NCBI GenBank assembly: GCA_002423435.1
Contig: DIWE01000009.1
Span: forward strand, 190,153-254,152
Reading direction: 5' to 3'
DNA length: 64,000 nt
From: Clostridiales bacterium UBA6114
GTDB lineage: Bacteria; Bacillota; Clostridia; Oscillospirales; Butyricicoccaceae
Shown here: piece by piece, positions 43,921-53,153 of the stretch
Position numbering within the stretch: position 1 is the first letter of the stretch
Layout: each line of letters starts with the position of its first letter
The notes under the pieces: model-generated
The model's database searches: none
Seen by the model: the letters and a program-made list of their open reading frames with translations, nothing else
Told to the model about the DNA's origin: nothing
Translations under genes and position numbers: made by a program

Positions 43921-46170
43921 ATGATTCGCCTGCATGAGGAAAAAATCTACTTTATCGACAACGAGCGGTTTGCGCCATTCGGGGAGCCAGTCGGCGTCTC
44001 TCAGGATGCCGCGCGCCGGGGGACCATGACCTATCGGATACTGAGCGCGCACAATACGTCCGGCAGCCCGGATAAGCTTGAGCTTAAGTTTGACTCCATG
44101 GGGGTCTACGACAACACTTATGTCGGCATCCTGCAGACCGCGCGGGCAAGCGGCCTTAGTAAGTTCGACATTCCCTGCGTGTTCACAAACTGCCACAACG
44201 CGCTTTGCGCCGTCGGCGGGACGATTAACGCGGACGTGCACAAATACGCCCTTTCCGCCTGCAAAAAATACGGCGGCATTTTTGTTCCCCCGCATCAGGC
44301 GGTGATCCATCAGTACATGCGGGAGATGGTCGTCAGGGCCGGCGGGATGTCCATCGTCTCCGACTCCCATACGCGCTACGGCGCTTTGGGCTCCCTGTCT
44401 ATCGGCGAGGGCGGGCCGGAGCTCGTAAAGCAGATGATCGGCCGCGCCTACGAGCTCGACTACCCGGAGGTGATCGCCGTTTATTTAAAGGGCGCCCCGA
44501 AGCCGTACGTCGGCCCGATGGACGTCGCGCTGAACATCATCAAAGCGGTATTCAAAAACGGCTTTGTCAAAAACCGGATCATGGAATTTATCGGCCCCGG
44601 CATCGGCAGCCTGTCCGTCGACTTCAGAAACGGAATCGACACAATGACGACGGAGACGGCCTGCCTTTCCTCCATCTGGGAAACGGACGAAAAGGTCGCG
44701 AGGTTCTACGAAATACATAACCGCCCGGAGGATTACAAAGAAATACGGCCCGAAAGCGTCGCGCTGTACGACGGCCTGATCGAAGTCGACCTCTCCGGAA
44801 TCGTCCCTTCGATCGCCATGCCCTTTCACCCGAGCAACGTCTACGCAATCGACGACGTCGTCAGAAATCCCGGCGACGTCTTCCGGGAGGTCGAAAAGAA
44901 AGCGGTTCAGGTATTCGAGAACAACGACGTTCGGATCGACCTGATGAACAAAATCGTAAACGGCAGGGTCGTCGTCGACCAGGGTGTCGTCGCCGGATGC
45001 GCCGCCGGTTCGTTTGAAAATATTACTGTCATGAACGAGATCGCAAACGCCGCCGGTTCGGGACTTTCCAGCCTCGGTCTCAATATCTATCCGGCGAGCC
45101 AGCCGATCATGTATGAATTAAACCGGGCAGGCGCGCTAAACGGCCTCATCGAGCGCGGCGCCCGGATCAAGACCGCGTTTTGTGGCCCGTGTTTCGGTGC
45201 GGGCGACACCCCCGGCAACAACGACTTCAGCCTCCGGCATGTCACAAGGAACTTCCCGAACCGCGAGGGCTCGAACCCCGCCGCGGGGCAGTTTGCATGC
45301 GTGGCCCTCGCCGACGCGCGGTCGATCGCCGCTACGGCGTTTAACGGCGGCGTGCTGACAAGCGCGGAAAAATATCCCTTTGAGTTTAACGTTCCGGAAT
45401 ACCGGTTCAACGAGAACCTGTACCGAAACGTCGTATATAACGGATACGGCCGCCCGCAAAAGGATGTGCAGCTGGTATATGGTCCGGACATCAAGGATTG
45501 GCCCGAGATGGAGCCGCTGGCGGAGAACCTTCTTCTGAAGGTGGCGAGCGTGATCCGGGACGAGGTGACGACCACCGACGAGCTGATCCCCTCCGGCGAA
45601 ACCGCCTCCTATCGCTCGAACCCCTACAAGATCAGCGAGTTTACGCTGATCCGCAAGGACCCGAACTACGTCGCAAACGCCAAGGCTATTCAGGCGTACG
45701 AAAAGCTGCGGATCGCGGGGAAAACGGAGGAGCTTGCGCAAATTTACGGCATCCTGAACGAGGGCATCAGCATCGGGGAGGCCGCGAAAACCACTGGGCT
45801 CGGCTCGGTGCTTTACGCCAAACGGCCGGGCGACGGCTCGGCGCGGGAATATGCCGCGAGCTGCCAGAAGGTGCTGGGCACTCTTGCGAACCTTTGCCTT
45901 GAGTACGCGACAAAACGTTACCGCGGCAACTGCATAAACTGGGGAATCCTGCCGTTTACCTGTGCGGATGAAAATGTGGAGCTTCACGTCGGAGAATTCC
46001 TCTTTCTTCCGGGCATCCGGTCGGCGGTGGAAAACGGCGAAACAGAGATAAAGGGATATCTCTTCGGCGGCCGCGGGAGGCGGGAAATCCTTTTGGGCCT
46101 CGGAGCTTTGTCCCCGCTCGAAAGAAAAATATTGCTCGCGGGAAGCCTGATAAACTATTACAAGACCTGA
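43921..46170 (+). CDS. Aconitase-superfamily hydratase (YbhJ-like), copy 2
   Basis: 749 residues from the ATG at 43921 with GGAG upstream. It is homologous over its full length to copy 1. Iron-sulfur ligands are in VVAGCAAGSFEN and FCGPCFGAGD; other blocks are VSDSHTRYGALGS and RNFPNREGSN. Together with the PrpF encoded next, it resembles the AcnD/PrpF pairing of the 2-methylcitrate cycle, in which an aconitase-like dehydratase needs PrpF to isomerise its product. The real substrate is unknown. Confidence 0.88.
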   Translation: MIRLHEEKIYFIDNERFAPFGEPVGVSQDAARRGTMTYRILSAHNTSGSPDKLELKFDSMGVYDNTYVGILQTARASGLSKFDIPCVFTNCHNALCAVGGTINADVHKYALSACKKYGGIFVPPHQAVIHQYMREMVVRAGGMSIVSDSHTRYGALGSLSIGEGGPELVKQMIGRAYELDYPEVIAVYLKGAPKPYVGPMDVALNIIKAVFKNGFVKNRIMEFIGPGIGSLSVDFRNGIDTMTTETACLSSIWETDEKVARFYEIHNRPEDYKEIRPESVALYDGLIEVDLSGIVPSIAMPFHPSNVYAIDDVVRNPGDVFREVEKKAVQVFENNDVRIDLMNKIVNGRVVVDQGVVAGCAAGSFENITVMNEIANAAGSGLSSLGLNIYPASQPIMYELNRAGALNGLIERGARIKTAFCGPCFGAGDTPGNNDFSLRHVTRNFPNREGSNPAAGQFACVALADARSIAATAFNGGVLTSAEKYPFEFNVPEYRFNENLYRNVVYNGYGRPQKDVQLVYGPDIKDWPEMEPLAENLLLKVASVIRDEVTTTDELIPSGETASYRSNPYKISEFTLIRKDPNYVANAKAIQAYEKLRIAGKTEELAQIYGILNEGISIGEAAKTTGLGSVLYAKRPGDGSAREYAASCQKVLGTLANLCLEYATKRYRGNCINWGILPFTCADENVELHVGEFLFLPGIRSAVENGETEIKGYLFGGRGRREILLGLGALSPLERKILLAGSLINYYKT

Positions 46171-46231
46171 TTCGGCGGTACATAATCATATTAAGTGTTG
46201 AAAAATTACCGTATACGGGAAGGAGATCCAT

Positions 46232-47368
46232 ATGAAGCTGCCATGTATTTATATGCGCGGAGGCACAAGCAAGGGCTGCATGTTCCGCAGGGAGGACCTG
46301 CCGGCGGACACTTCGCAGTGGGACCGCATATTCTTAAAAGTGATGGGCGGTCCGGACCCAAAGCAGATCGACGGGATGGGGGGTACCGTCTCCTCCAACA
46401 ACAAAATCCTGATCGTAAACCCGAGCGAAAAAGAGGACGTCGACGTCGAGTATCTGGTGGCCCAGGTCGTCGTCGGAAAGCCGATCGTCGATTATTCCGC
46501 AAACTGCGGAAATATGACCTCGGCCGTCGGTCCGTTCGCTATTATGACGGGGATGGTGCGCGCCGACGAGGGGTTTACGAAGGTGCGCATGCTGAACCTG
46601 AACTCGGATAAGATCATCGAGGTGTTCGTCCCGGTAAAGGACGGGGCCGTGGTGGAGGACGGGGACTGCAAAATCGCGGGGATCGACGGCACCGGCGCGG
46701 AGCTTAAAACGAATTTCTTGAATCCCGCGGGTGCGAAAACCGGAAAGCTCCTGCCCACGGGACACGCAAGCGAATTCATTGACGTCGAGGGAGTCGGAAA
46801 AATCGAGGTTTCGGTGCTCGACATCTCGAACGTATTTGTTTTTGTCCACTCGCGGGACCTCGGGATCGCGGGATACGAGCTGCCGGCGCAGTTAAACGCC
46901 GACGGAGCGTTCCTCCGGAGGGTCGAGGCGATCCGCGGCACGGTCGCGCAAAAGCTGGGCTTTGTGGAAAACTGGCGCGACGCCGCCGAAAAAACGGCCG
47001 GCTCGCCCAAATTTGTGATTCTCGCGCCGCCCTCGGATTTTGTCGATATCGCTGGAAACCGGGTGCGCCGGGAGGACATGGACATCTGCGTCCGGGTGGT
47101 TTCGGTCGGTGCCGTACATAAGGCCTCTCCGGTCACCGGCGCCACGGCGATCGGAGGCGCGGCGTTTATCGACGGCTGCATTATGCAGCAGTACCTCGGC
47201 TGGGCGCTCGACCGCTCCCTGCGCATCGCCCATCCGAGCGGCGTCATGAAGGCCTACGTCGATTATGAAAAAACAGGCGGACAGACGATCTTTCGCGGCA
47301 TCGCGGCGCAGAGGACCGCGCGCAAGATCATGGAAGGCACATTATATATAAAGGACGATCCGGTTTAA
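46232..47368 (+). CDS. prpF: PrpF-family isomerase (methylaconitate/oxalomesaconate type)
   Basis: 378 residues, typical PrpF size. The two diaminopimelate-epimerase-like halves have YMRGGTSKGCMFR and VDYSANCGNMTSAVGPFAI, and ATAIGGAAFIDGC in the second half. PrpF moves the double bond between cis and trans aconitate-type acids. GAAGGAG is 6-7 bases before the ATG. Second and last gene of the operon, followed by a hairpin. Confidence 0.93.
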   Translation: MKLPCIYMRGGTSKGCMFRREDLPADTSQWDRIFLKVMGGPDPKQIDGMGGTVSSNNKILIVNPSEKEDVDVEYLVAQVVVGKPIVDYSANCGNMTSAVGPFAIMTGMVRADEGFTKVRMLNLNSDKIIEVFVPVKDGAVVEDGDCKIAGIDGTGAELKTNFLNPAGAKTGKLLPTGHASEFIDVEGVGKIEVSVLDISNVFVFVHSRDLGIAGYELPAQLNADGAFLRRVEAIRGTVAQKLGFVENWRDAAEKTAGSPKFVILAPPSDFVDIAGNRVRREDMDICVRVVSVGAVHKASPVTGATAIGGAAFIDGCIMQQYLGWALDRSLRIAHPSGVMKAYVDYEKTGGQTIFRGIAAQRTARKIMEGTLYIKDDPV

Positions 47369-47408
47369 ATTTGTTTTGCGGGACTCATTTTGTCCGCGGG
47401 TATATAAA

Positions 47409-47439
47409 CTGTGAGGGGGCGAATGCCCCCTCACAGTTT
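47409..47439. terminator. Bidirectional terminator between prpF and the isochorismatase-like gene
   Basis: CTGTGAGGGGGC and GCCCCCTCACAG form a perfect 12-bp stem with a 4-base loop between two convergent genes. T-tracts are short on both sides (TTTG, TTTATATA). Confidence 0.65.
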
Positions 47440-47465
47440 GTGAAAATGCTTTTCCGGTCCAATTA

Positions 47466-48116
47466 TCACAGTTCCAGCGTGCCGTCCAGAAGTCCCTTTA
47501 CGTCGCCGCCGCGGACTACCCAGCCCAGCGAGGCACGTATCTGGGTAAGCCCGAGCTGATGATATTCCGGCCCGTTCATGCTGGCACAGCAGTCCTCGAC
47601 GACGATGACGCGCAGATCGCGGTTATATGCCTCAAACGCGGTGCAAAGCACACAGTTATTCGTGTTCGCACCCACAATAAACAGCGTGTCGATGCCCATG
47701 ACGCGGATATACATCTCCAGCGGCGTACCCATAAAGGGGCTGTAGCGCTGCTTATGCACCACAATGTCGTTTTCGCACAGGTCGAGCTGCGGCATGATCT
47801 CGGCGGCGGGAGAGCCCACCGTATTGATCGGCCTGCGTTTGTGGCCCACGCCGGTCACGGCCTTTTTCTCCATCTGATAACGCCACAGCGGATTGGCCAC
47901 GGACATGGGCTGACCGTCGATGGGGTTAATCTTGTGCCCGGTGGTCACAAACAGGACGGGAAGGTTACGCTCGCGGAAAAGCGGCATCACCGTTTGGGAA
48001 ACGTTTTCGATTACCCGTTTGGCATCCTCCGCCGCAACCGGCAGATAGTTTAGTTCCATATCGAAATGCGCGCGGTTGATATCGACCGCCAGCATCGCGG
48101 CCTTTGACATATTCAT
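47466..48116 (-). CDS. Isochorismatase-family cysteine hydrolase
   Basis: 216 residues from the ATG at 48116 with GGAG 8 bases upstream; the frame extends further but overlaps dctM without need. The Asp-Lys-Cys triad is visible as AVDINRAHFD, VVHKQRYSPF and NNCVLCTAFEA. Members such as N-carbamoylsarcosine amidase, nicotinamidase and biuret hydrolase cut small amides. Last gene of a nine-gene operon with several other amide-cleaving enzymes, so release of ammonia from a late intermediate is plausible. Confidence 0.9.
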   Translation of the reverse strand: MNMSKAAMLAVDINRAHFDMELNYLPVAAEDAKRVIENVSQTVMPLFRERNLPVLFVTTGHKINPIDGQPMSVANPLWRYQMEKKAVTGVGHKRRPINTVGSPAAEIMPQLDLCENDIVVHKQRYSPFMGTPLEMYIRVMGIDTLFIVGANTNNCVLCTAFEAYNRDLRVIVVEDCCASMNGPEYHQLGLTQIRASLGWVVRGGDVKGLLDGTLEL

Positions 48117-48141
48117 ATAGCATTCTCCCTCCGGAAAATTT

Positions 48142-49416
48142 TTACTTGACAAGCAGATCGGGCAGGACGAGCGAAATCTGAGGTATAAAGGTGACCAGGG
48201 CCAAAATGACCATCATCAATATGATAAAAGGTGTGACCGCTTTCACGATATCGACAAAGCTCAGCTTCAGTACCTTGCACGACACAAACAGGTTCAGGCC
48301 GAAAGGCGCCGTGGACATGCCGATGGCGAGGTTGGTCACCACGATGTTGCCGAGGTGGATCGGGTCGATCCCGACGCTTACGGCAAGCTGATACACCATC
48401 GGGATGATGATGACGATCGCGGAGCCCGCGCCCATGAACATTCCCGCGATCAGGAACATCAGATTGACGACCAGCAGGATGACGATCTGAGAGCTCGACC
48501 CGAGCAGGCTCTCCATAAGCTCCGGAATCCGCGCAATGGTGATGGTATAGGCCAAAACCTGCCCTGCTGCCAGCAGGAGGTAGATGGTGCAGCAGGTTTT
48601 TGCGCAATCGATGGAGATTTCGTAAAGATCTCTTACGGACACGTCCTTGTAAATGAACATCTCAACAAAGATCGCGTATCCCGCGGAAAGCGCCGCGGCC
48701 TCGGTGGGGCTGCAAATCCCGCTGTACATGGTGCCCAGAATGACGATCGGAAGGCCCAGAGCCCAGAGTGCTTCCCTGATGCTGATTATAAACTCCCGAA
48801 AGGTCGGCCGGGTCGTGCGTGGGATATTATGCCTTCTGGCATAAATGTAACAGTACACGGCGAAGATAACGGCAAACAGGATGCCCGAACCGGCGCCCGC
48901 CATAAACAGGCGCAGCACCGAGGTATTGGTGTTCATCGAGTAAACCACAAACGCGATGCTCGGCGGGATCAGCATGCCCACGGCGCTCACCGAGGTGATC
49001 AGCCCCGAGCTGAACAGCTTGTTGTATCCGTTTTCCAGCATTTCATTGTAGATCAGAGCGCCGATGATCAGGATGCCGGCCGTCGATGCGCCGGAAATCG
49101 CCCCCACGATAGTGCAGGTCACAATGGCGGTAAGTGCGAAGCCTCCGTAGAAATGCCCCACGATGCTCTTGGCAAACTTTAAAAGGCGTGAACCGATCTC
49201 ACCCTTTCCCATCACGCTGGCGGCCAGGATAAAGAACGGCAGGCAGAGGAGGGAAAACTTGTTCATGCCCGCCGTGAAGGACTGAACCGCCATAAAGGTC
49301 GGCAGATGCATCTCGCTAATCAGATAATATGTGCTCGGCAGCGTCATCGCGATGAAAATCGGCAGGCCGGTCAAAAGCGCCAACAGCAAAAAGGTGATAA
49401 ATCCACTGGCAGCCAT
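48142..49416 (-). CDS. dctM: TRAP transporter large membrane subunit (DctM family), second system
   Basis: 424 residues, about twelve hydrophobic segments. Family motifs are GAISGASTAGILIIGALIY, SAVGMLIPPSIAFVVYSM and VTNLAIGMSTAPFGLNLF. It follows dctQ by 18 bases with GAAGGAG upstream of its ATG. Confidence 0.95.
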   Translation of the reverse strand: MAASGFITFLLLALLTGLPIFIAMTLPSTYYLISEMHLPTFMAVQSFTAGMNKFSLLCLPFFILAASVMGKGEIGSRLLKFAKSIVGHFYGGFALTAIVTCTIVGAISGASTAGILIIGALIYNEMLENGYNKLFSSGLITSVSAVGMLIPPSIAFVVYSMNTNTSVLRLFMAGAGSGILFAVIFAVYCYIYARRHNIPRTTRPTFREFIISIREALWALGLPIVILGTMYSGICSPTEAAALSAGYAIFVEMFIYKDVSVRDLYEISIDCAKTCCTIYLLLAAGQVLAYTITIARIPELMESLLGSSSQIVILLVVNLMFLIAGMFMGAGSAIVIIIPMVYQLAVSVGIDPIHLGNIVVTNLAIGMSTAPFGLNLFVSCKVLKLSFVDIVKAVTPFIILMMVILALVTFIPQISLVLPDLLVK

Positions 49417-49434
49417 GGTATATTTCTCCTTCCC

Positions 49435-49983
49435 CTACATGGTTTCGAGCTTGTCGAGCGCTTTTTCCTCCCGCTCGAGCCGCCCTTTGCGAATGTCCTT
49501 AAAAAGCCGCAAACCGACCTTAATATACTCGATGGCCATCAGCCCGCAGCCAAGGAAAACCGCAATATAAATCCAGTACATTTGCAGCCAAAGCATCGAA
49601 ATGCTGGTTTGGCCCGTGGATTTGATCATCAGTACCATATCCCAGGAAATCTTGGTAAAGTACGCAAGGAAAATAGAAGATGCGAATGCGAGAACAATCC
49701 GGTAATGCTTGTGGAGCTTCCCCGGCAGAAAGTTAAAGAGCAGATCCACTCCCACATGCTCATTATTCGCAACGGATATGACGCCGCCTATACAGGTAAT
49801 CCACACCATCAGGTATTGGCAGAGTTCCTCCAGCCAGGAGAAGGAAAACCCGAAAAATGACCTGCATATCACTGCCATCAGGATCAGCGCCGTGATAATC
49901 AGGATCCCTATGCCGCAGAAAGCGCGCTCAAAATGCGATAGGACATTGTCGATTCCCTTGAAAATACTTGTTATGGCCTTCAT
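49435..49983 (-). CDS. dctQ: TRAP transporter small membrane subunit (DctQ family), second system
   Basis: 182 residues with four hydrophobic segments and the family stretch FGFSFSWLEELCQYLMVWITCIGG. GGGGG lies upstream of the ATG. It pairs with the DctM that follows. A long hairpin separates it from the binding-protein gene. Confidence 0.92.
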   Translation of the reverse strand: MKAITSIFKGIDNVLSHFERAFCGIGILIITALILMAVICRSFFGFSFSWLEELCQYLMVWITCIGGVISVANNEHVGVDLLFNFLPGKLHKHYRIVLAFASSIFLAYFTKISWDMVLMIKSTGQTSISMLWLQMYWIYIAVFLGCGLMAIEYIKVGLRLFKDIRKGRLEREEKALDKLETM

Positions 49984-50043
49984 CGTTTTTCCCCCAAACT
50001 ATCGGTCGCGGCTGCGCCTTTCAGCGATACGGCTTTTATTACA

Positions 50044-50083
50044 GCGGCCGAATCGGGAAAAACGGATATCCCGATTCAGCCGC
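50044..50083 (-). terminator. Hairpin between the second dctP and dctQ
   Basis: GCGGC-T-GAATCGGGA pairs with TCCCGATTC-G-GCCGC with one mismatch, followed on the minus strand by TGTAATAAAA. There is no T-run, so it more likely stabilises the dctP message than terminates. Confidence 0.5.
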
Positions 50084-50097
50084 GTCCGTCTTGCCGT

Positions 50098-51198
50098 CTA
50101 TGAAAGAGCGGCCATTTCGGCATCAAATTGATCGATGAGTTTCCGGCCGGCTTCGCCGTTGCTTTCGACAAACAGGTCGAGACATGGCTGACGGGCGGCA
50201 TCGGAAAGGCCCTGGATCTCCTCGGGAGTAAGCTCAATGATCTCGCACCTTTCCCCGATCGCCTTAATCGCCTCCTCCTCAATAGCGAGGCGGGCGGTCT
50301 TGTGAGCTTCCTCGCCGGCGTTTATGCCGTCGGTCACAAGCTTCTGCATCTCGGGATCGAGACCGTCGAACCAGGCCTTGTTGCCGAAGATCAGCTGCAT
50401 GGCGAGAATATGGTTTGTGATCATCATGTATTTCTGGACTTCATAGAACTTCATATTGTAGATGCCGGCGCCGATCCCCGCCTCCTGGCCGTCGATCGCA
50501 CCTGTCTGGAGAGCGCCGAAGGTCTCCTGATAGTCGATGGTTAGGGCGTTGCCGCCCATTGCTTCGATCATCTTGATGAGAACGGGGGACGACATGACGC
50601 GGAATTTAAGGCCCTTAAAGTCGGCGGTGGTGCGCAGGGGTTTGTTTGCGGTGAACGCCTTGAATAAATCAACCCAATAGCTGAATCCGACCATTTTGTA
50701 ATCCTGCATGGTATCGAGCAGCGCCTTCGCCGCGTCACCCTTGGAGATGATGCGGGCCTTCTCAAGGTCGCCGGGGAAAAAGTACGGAACATCGGTCAGC
50801 GCAAGGAAGGGGTCAAAGCCGGAGACGTTCGCCGGGGGCTGGATGCACATCTGGATTCCGCCGTTTTGCACGGCCTCGACGATCGCGCGGGAATCGCCGA
50901 GCTGCCCGGCCGGATACACGTCGACCTGCACCCTGCCGCCGGATGTCGTCTCTATGTACTTCTCAACCGCCAGCGCGCCGTTTTGGCGGGCATCGGTGGT
51001 AGCGCCGGAATGCGCCAGAATAATGGTGGTCTGGGGATATTCATAGGCGGACGAGGGAGCCTCGGATGACGCCGGGGCTTCGGAGGACGCAGAAGGCGCG
51101 GAGGAGCCCGGCGGAGTGGAGCCGCCGCCGCAGGCGGTCAGAAAAGAACAAAAGATCATCAAAATGGCAAGAAACAGGCTTACTTTTTTCTTTTTCAT
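50098..51198 (-). CDS. dctP: TRAP transporter substrate-binding lipoprotein (DctP family), second system
   Basis: 366 residues from the ATG at 51198 with AGGAG 6 bases upstream. The signal peptide ends in lipobox LTAC, followed by a Ser/Ala/Pro-rich linker. The conserved FKGLKFRVMSSPVLIKMIEAMGGNA contains the ligand-binding Arg. It binds the compound handled by the hydrolases in this operon. Confidence 0.93.
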   Translation of the reverse strand: MKKKKVSLFLAILMIFCSFLTACGGGSTPPGSSAPSASSEAPASSEAPSSAYEYPQTTIILAHSGATTDARQNGALAVEKYIETTSGGRVQVDVYPAGQLGDSRAIVEAVQNGGIQMCIQPPANVSGFDPFLALTDVPYFFPGDLEKARIISKGDAAKALLDTMQDYKMVGFSYWVDLFKAFTANKPLRTTADFKGLKFRVMSSPVLIKMIEAMGGNALTIDYQETFGALQTGAIDGQEAGIGAGIYNMKFYEVQKYMMITNHILAMQLIFGNKAWFDGLDPEMQKLVTDGINAGEEAHKTARLAIEEEAIKAIGERCEIIELTPEEIQGLSDAARQPCLDLFVESNGEAGRKLIDQFDAEMAALS

Positions 51199-51232
51199 TT
51201 CCTTACTCCTTTTCAATTTTTTTGTTTGTGGA

Positions 51233-52405
51233 TCATTTTCTTGATGGAATCACCTTTTCAACCGCATGGTTCGGGCCGACGCCCTTGGTCAAGGCGTCTC
51301 TCAGCCAGTCGATCGCCCAGGCGAACAGCTCGTGATACATGCCGGCGCAGGAATGGAACTCGTCCTCCATGATCCAGATCTCCTTGGGGCACCTGAGCAT
51401 GTCAAAAAATCGTTTGGTCAGCTCCGGAGGGCACATTTCGTCGTACTCGCCCGTCGACATCAGGAAGGGGACCTTCAGCCTGTCGACGACCTTTTCAAGC
51501 GTCATCTGCTCGGTCATTTTTTCGAATTCCTCATCGTCGTAGACATTCGCCATGTATTTGAAATTCGAGCGCAGGCCGGGCTGACAGGAGTTGAATTGCA
51601 GTTCCTTTTCGAGATAGCAGCCCAGGAGCCCCACGATCGCCTTGACCCGGGAATCATGGGCGGCGACCAGCGGCCCGTAATAGGAACCCATGCTGCCCCC
51701 GAAAATGCCGATTTGATCCGGGTTTACTTCGGGGCGCCCGCAGAGGTAGTCTATGAACAGCTTGCCGGCTTCCGGGAAATTATCGAGCGTCACCGGCAGA
51801 CCATGCACCCTTGTCTCCCCAAATCCCGGTCCGTCCATGACCAGCACCGCCATATTGCGCCTGACAAAGAAGTTGTCGTTTAAGTTGGGATAATCCTCCT
51901 TGATCATGTCCATGCCGGGGGTGAACAAAACCGCGGGAATTTTTTGCGTGACGTTTTTTGGGGCGTGGAAGATGCCGTAGAGCTTGTGGTCGCCGAAGGG
52001 AAGCACGACGCGTTCGATGGTGTAGTCGTAGTATTGGATCGCCTTTTCATAGCATCGCACGCAGTCGGCGTGCATTTTCAGCTTGCGCTCGTCGTCCTTG
52101 TGATGATAGAGCTGCGCCTTGCCGTAATACAGCGCTGCGCGGTGATAAAACGCGCCCGCGGTCACGCCGTGGCCGCGTTCCTCGGCCTCCTTGGCAAGCT
52201 TCTCCTGCTGCGCGGCAACGGTGCACCAGGCCTTGGGCATCGCGCGCAGGCAGGTCATCCGCGACGATGCGCGCTGGATGTCCGCATGTTTAAAGCCTTT
52301 TTCCTCAAGGCCCATATTCGCGTTGGGCATGAACGCTTCGATTCCCAGCTGGCCAACAAACTTGTTGCTGATCCAGGTCTCATTCTGGCGATACCTGTTC
52401 TTCAT
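51233..52405 (-). CDS. Alpha/beta hydrolase with N-terminal helical extension
   Basis: 390 residues from the ATG at 52405 with GGAGG 7 bases upstream. The first 130 or so residues are helical, as in 2,6-dihydropseudooxynicotine hydrolase and FrsA-like proteins. The catalytic Ser is in GIFGGSMGSYYG, the Asp in STGEYDEMCPPE and the His in MEDEFHSC. Such enzymes cut C-C, ester or amide bonds. It lies between the GntR gene and the transporter. Confidence 0.87.
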   Translation of the reverse strand: MKNRYRQNETWISNKFVGQLGIEAFMPNANMGLEEKGFKHADIQRASSRMTCLRAMPKAWCTVAAQQEKLAKEAEERGHGVTAGAFYHRAALYYGKAQLYHHKDDERKLKMHADCVRCYEKAIQYYDYTIERVVLPFGDHKLYGIFHAPKNVTQKIPAVLFTPGMDMIKEDYPNLNDNFFVRRNMAVLVMDGPGFGETRVHGLPVTLDNFPEAGKLFIDYLCGRPEVNPDQIGIFGGSMGSYYGPLVAAHDSRVKAIVGLLGCYLEKELQFNSCQPGLRSNFKYMANVYDDEEFEKMTEQMTLEKVVDRLKVPFLMSTGEYDEMCPPELTKRFFDMLRCPKEIWIMEDEFHSCAGMYHELFAWAIDWLRDALTKGVGPNHAVEKVIPSRK

Positions 52406-52471
52406 CAAATTGCCTCCGTTCTTTATCGGTTTTGCTTCATGTCCCGGGAGGGGGCATAGCCCTTCTCCGCA

Positions 52472-53119
52472 TCAGGGATTCATTCTCTTCTCCATCAGTC
52501 CGCGGAAGCCGCTCTGGTGCTTTTCCATCGCCTTTGCCGCCTTGCGGAAATCCTTTTGCCGGATGAGCCCGATCAGCTGAAGATGCTGCCGCTTCATCCT
52601 GTTGCGCCGCTTGGCGTCAAAGGGATAGGTATAGCGCAGCCGATCCTGCTGGAGCTTGATCACGTCCAGGAATTCAACCAGCCGTTTGTTTGGACAATGC
52701 CGGGCGATCAGGTCGTGCAGCGCCCGATCCTTTTCGTGCAGCTCCTCCTGCGAGTTCGTTTCGCAAATGGACAGGGTGGTCTGTTCGCATTGGTCGAGCT
52801 CCTCGGCGGCCACATCTCCTTCAATACAATGGCGCAGCGCGGCAACCTCCAGCAGGATCCGCAGCTCCGTCATCTCTTCCACATCCTTCATCGTCAGGTG
52901 CTCCACAAAGGTTCCCGTATTCGGGACGCTGTAAACCAGCCCGTCTTCCTCCAGCCGGTTGAGCGCCTCACGCACCGGCGTGCGGCTGATGCCGAGCTCG
53001 TCGGCGAGCGCGCTCTCCACGATCGGCGTGCCCGCCTTCATCTCCTGCATGATGATCTTTTTCTTGATGTATTCGTATGCGATTGAATTTAGTTTTGTTT
53101 TACCCTGTTTTAATTCCAT
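52472..53119 (-). CDS. GntR-family (FadR subfamily) regulator
   Basis: 215 residues from the ATG at 53119. The winged helix has ALADELGISRTPVREALNRLEEDGLV, and the FCD sensor domain shows the metal ligands Asp and His in ALHDLIARH and two further His in RQHLQLIG and MEKHQSGF. FadR-type regulators of this kind respond to organic acids. It sits inside the operon it probably controls. Candidate operators lie upstream of the first gene. Confidence 0.92.
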   Translation of the reverse strand: MELKQGKTKLNSIAYEYIKKKIIMQEMKAGTPIVESALADELGISRTPVREALNRLEEDGLVYSVPNTGTFVEHLTMKDVEEMTELRILLEVAALRHCIEGDVAAEELDQCEQTTLSICETNSQEELHEKDRALHDLIARHCPNKRLVEFLDVIKLQQDRLRYTYPFDAKRRNRMKRQHLQLIGLIRQKDFRKAAKAMEKHQSGFRGLMEKRMNP

Positions 53120-53153
53120 GAAAAGCAAGCCCCTTTGATTGCTTTTTATTTTT

